A stretch of 7,020 bases of DNA from Burkholderiales bacterium (GTDB taxonomy: Bacteria; Pseudomonadota; Gammaproteobacteria; Burkholderiales; Burkholderiaceae_C): contig CANHOE010000131.1 in assembly GCA_947462175.1 (NCBI GenBank), positions 1 to 7,020 of the forward strand, in the 5' to 3' direction. Both the position numbers and the translations under genes were made by a program. This document shows, piece after piece, positions 1-5,038 of the stretch. The notes below the pieces were generated by a model. The model was not told the origin of the DNA and searched no databases. It was given only the letters and a program-made list of their open reading frames with translations. How positions within the stretch are numbered: position 1 is the first letter of the stretch; every line of letters starts with the position of its first letter.

Positions 1-556
1 GCGTCGACACGCGCAACACCGCCGACGAGGCCATGTCGACCTCGCGGGCGATGACCGTGAAGCGCGTGTCCTGCACGCTGTAGGTCCCCACGATGGCCGT
101 CGCGGCGGCGTACGTCTGCGTGTGAGAGGTTGCGGCTTCCCGCGTGAGCGCATTCAGCCCCGCGGGGCTGAGCTTGAGCCGGGCCGCCAGTTCGGGGTGC
201 ACCACCGACAGCTTGCAGACGCTGGAGATGCTGGCGCGAAACAGGTCGCCGAATGAAAGACCCAGCGCATCGGCCTGCAGGGTCTGGACGTCCACCAGGT
301 CGGGAACCACGACATGCCCCGGCGCGTCCTGTCCGGCAGGCGGTTCGGCCATCGCGTCGCCATGGTGCTTGCGCGCGGCCTGGGCCGGGCACAGATCGGT
401 CGCGAGGAGTTCGGCCAGGTGCTGCAGGTCCAGCCGCGAGATACGCTCGTCCTGAGGGACATAGCAGTCCGACGGAACGCCCGTGGTGTTCAGTGACGAG
501 CAGGCTGCCAGCACCGGCAACGTGCTGCCGACGGCCAGCGCCCTGACACGGGCCAT
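1..556 (-). CDS. FlgO-like lipoprotein, 3' end outside the window
   Basis: This reading frame stays open from an ATG at 556 to the left edge, giving 185 residues with no stop. The N-terminus is a short lipoprotein signal with lipobox L16-A17-A18-C19, so the mature protein should be lipid-anchored, probably in the outer membrane. Residues about 82-183 look like the FlgO fold: VVVPDLVDV, then SFGDLFRASI, then IVGTYS at 155-160 followed by a FTVIAREVD strand and ASSAVL. FlgO proteins are known as outer-membrane accessory factors of the flagellar basal body. It lies 26 bases after the stop of a second FlgO-domain gene and probably shares its transcript. The ribosome-binding GAGG is only about 4 bases from the ATG, which is close. 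An in-frame TTG 30 bases upstream is possible but would spoil the signal peptide. The FlgO assignment is from pattern memory and fairly sure; its exact role is inferred. Confidence 0.75.
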   Translation of the reverse strand, partial: MARVRALAVGSTLPVLAACSSLNTTGVPSDCYVPQDERISRLDLQHLAELLATDLCPAQAARKHHGDAMAEPPAGQDAPGHVVVPDLVDVQTLQADALGLSFGDLFRASISSVCKLSVVHPELAARLKLSPAGLNALTREAATSHTQTYAAATAIVGTYSVQDTRFTVIAREVDMASSAVLRVST

Positions 557-582
557 GACCCTCGGCTGTCGTGTGATCGATT

Positions 583-1224
583 TCAACGGGTCAGGGCGAT
601 CACGGGCAGCGCTCGGGGCTTGTCGATCAGGCCGGCAACGAAGCGATCGCGCGCGAAGCGCGTCTGGGCGGTCGACACGACCTCGCCGGTAGCCAGGTCG
701 ATGATGCGTGCGCTCAGCAGAACGCCGTCTGCGGTGTCCGTGTAGGTGCCTGTGAGCACCTGGCCTGCAGGCAAGGCCTCGCGAACGCGCTTGATGTCGC
801 GGCTCAGCGAAAACTCCCCCGCCTCGTTGATCACCATGCTGCGACTCAAGCGCAGGTCGGACACCGCCCAGTTGCGCACCTGCATCTCGTGCATGAGGTT
901 CTCGCCCACGAGCCGACCGAAGCTGGAGCTTTCTCCGAGGTCGTTCAGGTTGGCAAAGCTGGTGATGACGGTGATGCGCTTGCGCACGTCCACGTTGGAG
1001 TTGCGATCAAGCTGGTCCGCCAGGAAAATCAGCCCGGCGTTGAATTTGCCAGCACCGCTGGTGCTGGTCACGTTCGGGATCGGTTCGAACTCGCGAATGC
1101 TGGTGGCTGCCGCAGGGGCGCTCTGTGCCGTGCCGGCAGGCGTGACCACTGTCTGCGCATGTGCCAGCGGGCTGCACAAGACAAGCGCCAGGGCGGTGAT
1201 TTGGGGAATGGTGCGAATGGACAT
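583..1224 (-). CDS. flgO: FlgO family outer-membrane flagellar protein
   Basis: A 213-residue secreted protein. Residues 1-23 form a Sec signal peptide (hydrophobic ITALALVLCSPL) with a likely cleavage after AHA, before Q24. A low-complexity Ala/Thr/Pro stretch (26-43) precedes the FlgO domain at about 58-195. Visible family features are the strand ITVITSFANLNDL (84-96), the small-residue patch ESSSFGRLVGENL (98-110), a Gly-Glu-Phe turn near 136-138 followed by LSRD, and the strand LTGTYTDTADGVLL (157-170) with IIDLATGEVV after it. There is no lipobox, so it is probably periplasmic or outer-membrane associated without lipid. The ATG at 1224 was chosen because the signal peptide begins there and GAGG lies about 9 bases upstream; the frame is open further upstream but reads into the preceding gene. 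It starts 10 bases after the upstream lipoprotein gene and is followed by a second FlgO-like gene. The domain call is confident; the flgO symbol assumes it is the main copy. Confidence 0.85.
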   Translation of the reverse strand: MSIRTIPQITALALVLCSPLAHAQTVVTPAGTAQSAPAAATSIREFEPIPNVTSTSGAGKFNAGLIFLADQLDRNSNVDVRKRITVITSFANLNDLGESSSFGRLVGENLMHEMQVRNWAVSDLRLSRSMVINEAGEFSLSRDIKRVREALPAGQVLTGTYTDTADGVLLSARIIDLATGEVVSTAQTRFARDRFVAGLIDKPRALPVIALTR

Positions 1225-1234
1225 CGGGGTGGCC

Positions 1235-1525
1235 TCAGAGTGAGCAGTCGTTCGCACGCCCTGAGCTGGCCCGCAGGTCGGCAGCAGCGGAAACGGCGGG
1301 GCGGACGCGCTCAAGGTGGTCCGGAGCCTGGGCGCGATAGGTCACCGGGTAGTCGTTGCAAGGCGCTGGGCGCGCAACGGCCAGACCGTTCGACGGTGCT
1401 GCGGCGCAATCCGTGCACGGTGTCGCCGCCTGAGTTGGTGCGCTCACCACGATCGTGAGCGGTGATGCACAGGCCGTGAGAAGGGCCAGGGGGGCCAAAA
1501 CGGAAAAGCGCAATAACCTGATCAT
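1235..1525 (-). CDS. small cysteine-containing lipoprotein of unknown function
   Basis: A 96-residue protein that I do not recognise. Residues 1-18 are a lipoprotein signal (MIRLLRF n-region, hydrophobic VLAPLALL) ending in lipobox L16-T17-A18-C19, so it should be lipid-anchored. Ser20 at the +2 position argues for outer-membrane sorting. The mature part is short and rich in Ala and Pro, with four more cysteines: C37 and C40 in a CTDC motif, C56 and C94. Disulfides in the periplasm are possible. I see no domain. The first gene of a three-gene unit, it is followed 10 bases later by the 213-aa FlgO gene. Its position recalls flgP, the lipoprotein partner of flgO in vibrios, but I see no FlgP sequence similarity. 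The ATG at 1525 is chosen over an in-frame TTG at 1537 because a GAGGG Shine-Dalgarno sits between them with a 5-base spacer. Confidence 0.72.
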   Translation of the reverse strand: MIRLLRFSVLAPLALLTACASPLTIVVSAPTQAATPCTDCAAAPSNGLAVARPAPCNDYPVTYRAQAPDHLERVRPAVSAAADLRASSGRANDCSL

Positions 1526-1530
1526 GGGAG

Positions 1531-1535
1531 CCCTC
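1531..1535 (-). promoter_or_regulatory. Shine-Dalgarno of the small lipoprotein gene
   Basis: Read on the minus strand, GAGGG is followed by five bases and the ATG at 1525. It overlaps the first codons of the longer alternative (TTG at 1537), so it fixes the start at 1525 and makes a TTG start very unlikely. Confidence 0.75.
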
Positions 1536-1561
1536 AACCCGTTTGACGGATGACGCAGTAA

Positions 1562-1578
1562 AAAGCGTAAAACGCTTT
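1562..1578. repeat. inverted repeat, possible operator or 5' leader hairpin
   Basis: Perfect 6-base arms, AAAGCG and CGCTTT, flank the 5-base centre TAAAA. On the minus strand it begins 12 bases downstream of the -10 hexamer of the proposed promoter at 1591-1619, so it would fall at roughly +6 to +22 of that transcript. That is a usual place for a repressor operator; as RNA it could form only a weak hairpin. No known binding-site consensus was recognised. Confidence 0.4.
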
Positions 1579-1590
1579 AAAGTGAAAACA

Positions 1591-1619
1591 ACTATACCAG
1601 TCCGATCGCGGCGAGGCAA
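1591..1619 (-). promoter_or_regulatory. sigma70-like promoter for the lipoprotein-flgO unit
   Basis: On the minus strand the hexamers TTGCCT (1619-1614) and TATAGT (1596-1591) are separated by exactly 17 bases. They match the -35 and -10 consensus at 4 of 6 and 5 of 6 positions. The predicted transcript start lies near 1584, giving a leader of about 60 bases before the ATG at 1525. It sits in the AT-richer part of an intergenic region within GC-rich surroundings. There is no sigma28-like box here at the right spacing. The motif is seen directly; its activity is inferred. Confidence 0.55.
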
Positions 1620-1771
1620 CGCAGTCGAGAGTCGCTGCCGGGCGGCTTTTCGAACAAAGTAGCCTCCGGATTCTTGCAAAAAGGTAAACTGATCTTCCTG
1701 CGTCGAGGCGGCTCCCGAATGGCGCCAGGTCCGATTCGACGCTGCACCGCAGCGCAAGGAGACAGAGGACG

Positions 1772-2788
1772 ATGTTCCCACAGGTGCCTTCGGGTGCAGG
1801 CGTCGTGGCCGTGCCGGCCTCACGGGTCGAGTCCCCGGTCGTGAGTGCGGCACAGGGCGTGACGCCTGTCAGCCTCGATCCCCATGCGCCGCGTGCCGCG
1901 GCCCCGCCTGTCGGTCTGGCTGGCGATACCGGAGTGCCGGTCAAGCAGCGTCTGGAGGTCACATCCGACCTGCGAAGCGGCGCCCAGACTGCACCGCTGG
2001 CGGCGGGTGCTGTCGCGAGCCCGGCAGCCACCCTGGATTCCGCGCTCCAGTCCTTGCTGCAGAGGCTGCAGGCCTGGGGTCTGGCGGCCATGCCCGAGGC
2101 CTCGACGTCCGAGCTGCTGAACTGGCCCGCGGGGAATGCGCCTGTGGCCGATACACCTGAGGGTGCACTGGCGCAACTGCGCGACGACCTGGGTCGATCA
2201 GCGATGTTCGCTTTTCATCCAAGGATTGCGTCGATGCTGGGTGCGGCTGAACGCCGCAGCGCATCGGAACGTGGGGCCTCGGCCTCGACTCCGCCAGACG
2301 CCCGGACAGGTTTGCCGTCAATCAGTCAGGACGTTGCCGACAGTCTGGCTGCCGAGAACGCTGGCGAAGCGACGGATACGGGACGAGCCATGCCTTTGAA
2401 TTCACCAACACTTTCCATCGACCAGGCCCAGCAAGGGCTGCAGTTGCTGTTGCAGGGCCGGCTGCGCTGGGAGGGCGAACTGACCCCGGGTGTGCCTGCT
2501 GAACTCGAACGCAATGATGTCTGGGAGGAAGACCCCGATCGCCCCGGCACCTTGCAGCGGGGCACGTCGGTGCGGGTCAAGGTGTCCTTGCCCGACAGTG
2601 GCGAACTCGTCGTCGTTGCGCAGCAGATTGCCGATCGCTACACCGTGGCGCTACAGCCCGATGCGCGCCACCTGGGTCGCTTTGATGCAGCGATCTCCGA
2701 CCTCCAGCAGGCGCTGGCGCCGTTGACGCCGAATCCGGTGGCGCTGACCCTCCAGCCACCCGCGCCTGGAAGCGCGCCCTTGTCATGA
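1772..2788 (+). CDS. fliK: flagellar hook-length control protein FliK (divergent)
   Basis: A 338-residue protein, rather short for FliK, a secreted molecular ruler that ends hook growth by switching the export gate from rod/hook to filament substrates. The N-terminal two thirds are Ala/Pro/Ser/Thr-rich and largely disordered, as usual for FliK, with a more helical stretch at about 86-160. The C-terminal domain spans about 215-330: LQLLLQGRLRWEGELTPGVP (223-242), a linker rich in Asp/Glu/Pro (WEEDPDRPG), then strands VRVKVSLPDSGELVVVAQQ and YTVALQPD, and a final helix FDAAISDLQQAL. The classical LHP-x-x-LG motif of the Flg_hook domain is not obvious, so this is a divergent form. No signal peptide is seen, consistent with type III export. 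The ATG at 1772 has good purine-rich sites upstream. Its stop overlaps the next start by ATGA, and that neighbour carries an FlhB-like domain, which strongly supports the call. Confidence 0.78.
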   Translation: MFPQVPSGAGVVAVPASRVESPVVSAAQGVTPVSLDPHAPRAAAPPVGLAGDTGVPVKQRLEVTSDLRSGAQTAPLAAGAVASPAATLDSALQSLLQRLQAWGLAAMPEASTSELLNWPAGNAPVADTPEGALAQLRDDLGRSAMFAFHPRIASMLGAAERRSASERGASASTPPDARTGLPSISQDVADSLAAENAGEATDTGRAMPLNSPTLSIDQAQQGLQLLLQGRLRWEGELTPGVPAELERNDVWEEDPDRPGTLQRGTSVRVKVSLPDSGELVVVAQQIADRYTVALQPDARHLGRFDAAISDLQQALAPLTPNPVALTLQPPAPGSAPLS

Positions 2789-3090
2789 CTGCATCGGGTC
2801 GGTCGACCGCCAGTCAGGCCGTGGCCTTGCGCTACGAGGCCAACGCCATGGCGCCTCGCATCGTTGCCAAGGGTGAGGGCTTCATGGCTCAAGCCCTGAT
2901 CGACCGGGCAAACCAGGCTGGCGTTCCGCTCAATGAATCGCCGGAGCTGGTTCAGCTGCTGATGCAGATCGATCTCGACCAGCTGATTCCACCAACCCTC
3001 TATGCGGTGGTCGCGCAGGTGCTGGTGTGGGCATACAAGGTCGACCAGCGTGAGCCGAGCCCCGACCGCCCGGGCATGCCGAGCCGCTGA
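2785..3090 (+). CDS. FlhB C-terminal-domain protein (FlhX-like export switch)
   Basis: A 101-residue cytoplasmic protein matching only the C-terminal domain of the export-gate protein FlhB: AVALRYE (12-18), APRIVAKGEG (23-32), the helix FMAQALIDRANQAGVPLNESPEL (33-55), and IPPTLYAVVAQVLVWAYKV (68-86). In full-length FlhB this domain follows four membrane helices and autocleaves at NPTH; here there are no membrane segments and no NPTH, the domain beginning just after where it would be. Such stand-alone copies (FlhX, FhlB) are known; in Campylobacter FlhX can stand in for a missing FlhB C-terminal part. It starts at the ATGA that ends fliK, with only a weak GGAAG about 12 bases upstream, so translation is probably coupled. 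FliK acts on this very domain of FlhB, which makes the pairing meaningful. The tail after residue 87 is polar and Pro-rich. Confidence 0.85.
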   Translation: MTASGRSTASQAVALRYEANAMAPRIVAKGEGFMAQALIDRANQAGVPLNESPELVQLLMQIDLDQLIPPTLYAVVAQVLVWAYKVDQREPSPDRPGMPSR

Positions 3091-3097
3091 GTCAGCG
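3085..3097. repeat. small palindrome at the convergent gene ends
   Basis: CGCTGA and TCAGCG flank a single G, spanning the stop codon of the flhX-like gene and the 11-base gap to the fliE stop. As RNA it could form a 5-bp stem with a 3-base loop on either strand. There is no T tract on either side, so it does not qualify as a standard intrinsic terminator; it may be chance. Confidence 0.2.
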
Positions 3098-3101
3098 ACC
3101 C

Positions 3102-3434
3102 TCAGACCGACAGGCTGCTGACCTCGCGGTAGGCTTCCAGCAGCTTGTTGCGGACAGCCACCATGCCCTGGAAAGAGATGCTGGCCTGCTGCATCGAGAT
3201 CATCACCTGCTCGATCGAGACGTTCTTGTCACCGAGCTGGAAAGCCTGAGCCTGCGCTTGGGCGGTGTTTTGTGCGGCATTCACATCGCGCACCGCATCG
3301 CGCAGCAGCATAGGGAAGTCGATTCCGCCGGCGGCGATGTCTGCAGCGGGTGCCGGTTTCCCGCGTGCAGCGCTCTGCATCGCCTCCATTCGGGCAAGCA
3401 AGGCATCGACACTGGGCAGCGTGGTGATGGTCAT
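3102..3434 (-). CDS. fliE: flagellar basal-body protein FliE
   Basis: A 110-residue protein of the usual FliE length. FliE joins the MS ring (FliF) to the proximal rod and is exported early by the flagellar type III system. Family features are the N-terminal helix (VDALLARMEAMQSAA), the stretch FPMLLRDAVRDVNAAQNTAQAQAQAFQLG (40-68), the segment VSIEQVMISMQQASISFQGMVAVRNKLLEAYREV and the short C-terminal tail after it, typical of the FliE/rod-protein end. There is no signal peptide, as expected. The ATG at 3434 lies 23 bases after the fleR-like stop, without a recognisable Shine-Dalgarno; an internal ATG (codon 19) has GGAGG upstream but with a spacer of only 2 bases and would delete the first helix. 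It probably shares a transcript with the kinase and regulator genes. Here it is separated from, and divergent to, its partner fliF. Confidence 0.93.
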   Translation of the reverse strand: MTITTLPSVDALLARMEAMQSAARGKPAPAADIAAGGIDFPMLLRDAVRDVNAAQNTAQAQAQAFQLGDKNVSIEQVMISMQQASISFQGMVAVRNKLLEAYREVSSLSV

Positions 3435-3457
3435 GGTGTGTTCGGTATGTGGTGGTT

Positions 3458-5038
3458 TCAGATGTGCTGCGGGTAGGCGCCGCCCGCATCGTTCATGGCG
3501 GTGGACCCCGCAGGGATGTCGATCGAAGATTCGGCGCCGTCGGGTTCGCAGTCGGTACCGACGGTGTCGGCCGATGGTGAGCCCGACTGTTCTCGGTAGG
3601 CCTTGAGCTTGTAGCGCAGGGCCCGTTCGGAGATGCCCAGGATGGCGATCGCTGAGCGTCTATTGCCACCCACCTGGTCAAGCACGCCCAGGATGTGTTC
3701 GCGTTCGACATCGCGCACGTTGCGCACCCGAGTGACCGTGCCTTCGGGCAGCGCCACGGGCACGGTGGGTGGCATGTGCATCGCCGCCAGAGGCAGCACG
3801 GGCGCGGCCAGCGTGGATTCGGTGTCGGCCGCGTCGACCTCCGGGGTCTCGCACGGTGGCAGTTCGAGGTGGACCGGTTCTATCCATGGTGCTTCGCTCA
3901 GCAGCAGGCCGCGCTGGATGGTGTTCTCCAGCTCGCGGACGTTGCCGGGCCAGCGATAGCGGCACAGTGCAGCCTCGCTGGCCTCGGAGAGGCTGCGGTC
4001 CTGCATGCCGAAGCTCACGCCATAGCGTTGAACGAAGCGGCGCGCGAGCGGGACGATATCGCCCGGCCGTTCGCGCAGCGGAGGCACCGGCACCGGAAAG
4101 ACAGCCAGCCGGTAGAACAGGTCGTCGCGGAATCGCCCGCTCGCCACATCGGCGCCCAGGTCGCGGTTGGTGGCGGTGATCAGCCGGATGTCGATCGCGA
4201 TGCTTTGCTGGCCGCCCAGCCGCTCCACGGTGCGCTCCTGCAGCACGCGCAACAGCTTGACCTGGGTGGCCGGGGCCATCTCGCCGATCTCGTCAAGAAA
4301 CAGCGTGCCGCCCTGAGCCTGTTCGAACTTGCCGGCTTGCTGCCGGGCGGCGCCGGTGAAAGAGCCTTTCTCGTGACCGAACAGAGTGGCCTCGAGCAGG
4401 CTTTCCGGGATGGCGGCGCAGTTGATGGCCACGAACGGGCCCGCGGCGCGTCGTGACGACAGATGGATGTGCCTCGCCATGACCTCCTTGCCGACGCCCG
4501 ACTCTCCGGTCAGCAGCACGCTGGCGTCGGACACGGCCGCCCGCTCGGCCCTTGCAACCGTCGCGCGCATGCGGGCGTCGGTGCACAACAGCCCGCTGGC
4601 CGAGGGGGCAGGGTCCGTACCTGCCGCGGATGCCGGCAGGTGCCGCCGAACTGCCTCGACCAGTACCGCGGTGGAAAAGGGCTTGAGCAGCAGTTCGCGA
4701 GCGCCGGCCTTCAGCGCGGCGATGGCCAGCGGTGCGTCCGCGAAAGCCGTCATCAGCAGCATTGGTGGGTGCTGACGGCTCGCACGCACAGTGGTCAGCA
4801 GCTCCAGGCCGCTCATGCCGGGCAGCCTGAAATCCGACACGACGAGGTCGACGTCTGCACCCGACAACGCCGTCAGTCCCTCTTCGGCACTGGCCACCGG
4901 GGTGACGCGCAAGCCGGCGCGGCGCAAGGTTGAGAAGAGCGCCTCACGCAGTTCGGGATCGTCCTCGATCAGCAGCACGTGGGGCCCCACTGTTGGCGTC
5001 GGCGTGGCTGTGGTCGAGATGATGTCCATGGTCTTCAT
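3458..5038 (-). CDS. fleR: sigma54-dependent flagellar response regulator, FleR/FlrC-like
   Basis: A 526-residue NtrC-family activator. The receiver domain (about 19-134) has the acidic pair D26/D27, phospho-acceptor D69 in SDFRLPG, T97 and K119 in LLKPF, so it should be phosphorylated, presumably by the adjacent kinase. The AAA+ domain (about 150-385) has Walker A GESGVGKE (178-185), a sigma54-contact loop GSFTGA (225-230; the second residue is Ser where GAFTGA is classical), Walker B LFLDE (246-250), arginine-finger region FRDDLFYR (303-310) and WPGNVREL (363-370). A Fis-type helix-turn-helix lies at about 445-481, followed by an unusual polar tail of some 45 residues. The start at 5038 overlaps the kinase stop as ATGA; an in-frame ATG at 5029 is the alternative. 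Neither has a good Shine-Dalgarno, suggesting coupling. In Pseudomonas and Vibrio such proteins turn on mid-class flagellar genes. The family is certain; fleR is assigned by context. Confidence 0.92.
   Translation of the reverse strand: MKTMDIISTTATPTPTVGPHVLLIEDDPELREALFSTLRRAGLRVTPVASAEEGLTALSGADVDLVVSDFRLPGMSGLELLTTVRASRQHPPMLLMTAFADAPLAIAALKAGARELLLKPFSTAVLVEAVRRHLPASAAGTDPAPSASGLLCTDARMRATVARAERAAVSDASVLLTGESGVGKEVMARHIHLSSRRAAGPFVAINCAAIPESLLEATLFGHEKGSFTGAARQQAGKFEQAQGGTLFLDEIGEMAPATQVKLLRVLQERTVERLGGQQSIAIDIRLITATNRDLGADVASGRFRDDLFYRLAVFPVPVPPLRERPGDIVPLARRFVQRYGVSFGMQDRSLSEASEAALCRYRWPGNVRELENTIQRGLLLSEAPWIEPVHLELPPCETPEVDAADTESTLAAPVLPLAAMHMPPTVPVALPEGTVTRVRNVRDVEREHILGVLDQVGGNRRSAIAILGISERALRYKLKAYREQSGSPSADTVGTDCEPDGAESSIDIPAGSTAMNDAGGAYPQHI
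4619..4641. repeat. 8-bp stem-loop inside the regulator gene
   Basis: ACCTGCCG and CGGCAGGT are perfectly complementary arms around a 7-base loop. It falls in the coding sequence for the linker between receiver and AAA+ domains (residues about 133-140 of the regulator). It lies in low-constraint linker codons and is probably a by-product of GC-rich sequence. Confidence 0.25.

Larger units (their letters stand above)
1526..1771. other. divergent intergenic region between the flgO unit and fliK
   Basis: These 246 bases carry no convincing gene. The left part holds the Shine-Dalgarno, inverted repeat and sigma70-like promoter of the leftward unit. The right part must carry whatever drives fliK. 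I see no clear sigma70 or sigma28 pair for it. The only candidate is a weak GG-N10-GC arrangement at 1709-1724 (CGGCTC, five bases, TGGCG), which resembles a sigma54 element but is expected often by chance in GC-rich DNA. The fliK Shine-Dalgarno (AAGGAG at 1756-1761, with a second purine run GAGGA at 1765-1769) closes the region. Confidence 0.6.

Noticed and set aside
1225..1314. N-terminal extension of the 213-aa FlgO protein to 1314 (30 extra residues)
   Set aside because: The extension overlaps the upstream lipoprotein gene and would bury the clear Sec signal peptide that begins at 1224.
1578..1606. Possible sigma28 promoter (TAAAG ... CCGAT) on the plus strand upstream of fliK
   Set aside because: The two boxes are 19 bases apart where about 15 is needed, and the rest of both boxes does not match.
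1311..2091. Open minus-strand frames of 180 and 185 codons across the intergenic region and the start of fliK
   Set aside because: Low-complexity Arg/Ala/Pro composition with no domain, overlapping well-supported genes and the promoter; typical of antisense frames in GC-rich DNA.
3085..3104. Bidirectional intrinsic terminator between the flhX-like gene and fliE
   Set aside because: The palindrome gives at most a 5-bp stem and neither strand has a T tract after it.
3378..3380. Internal ATG of fliE (codon 19) as the true start
   Set aside because: GGAGG lies only two bases before it, too close for normal initiation, and it would remove the conserved first helix.
3571..3586. GG-N10-GC arrangement on the minus strand upstream of fliE
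   Set aside because: Only the core dinucleotides match, it lies within the regulator coding sequence about 140 bases from fliE, and such matches are common by chance here.
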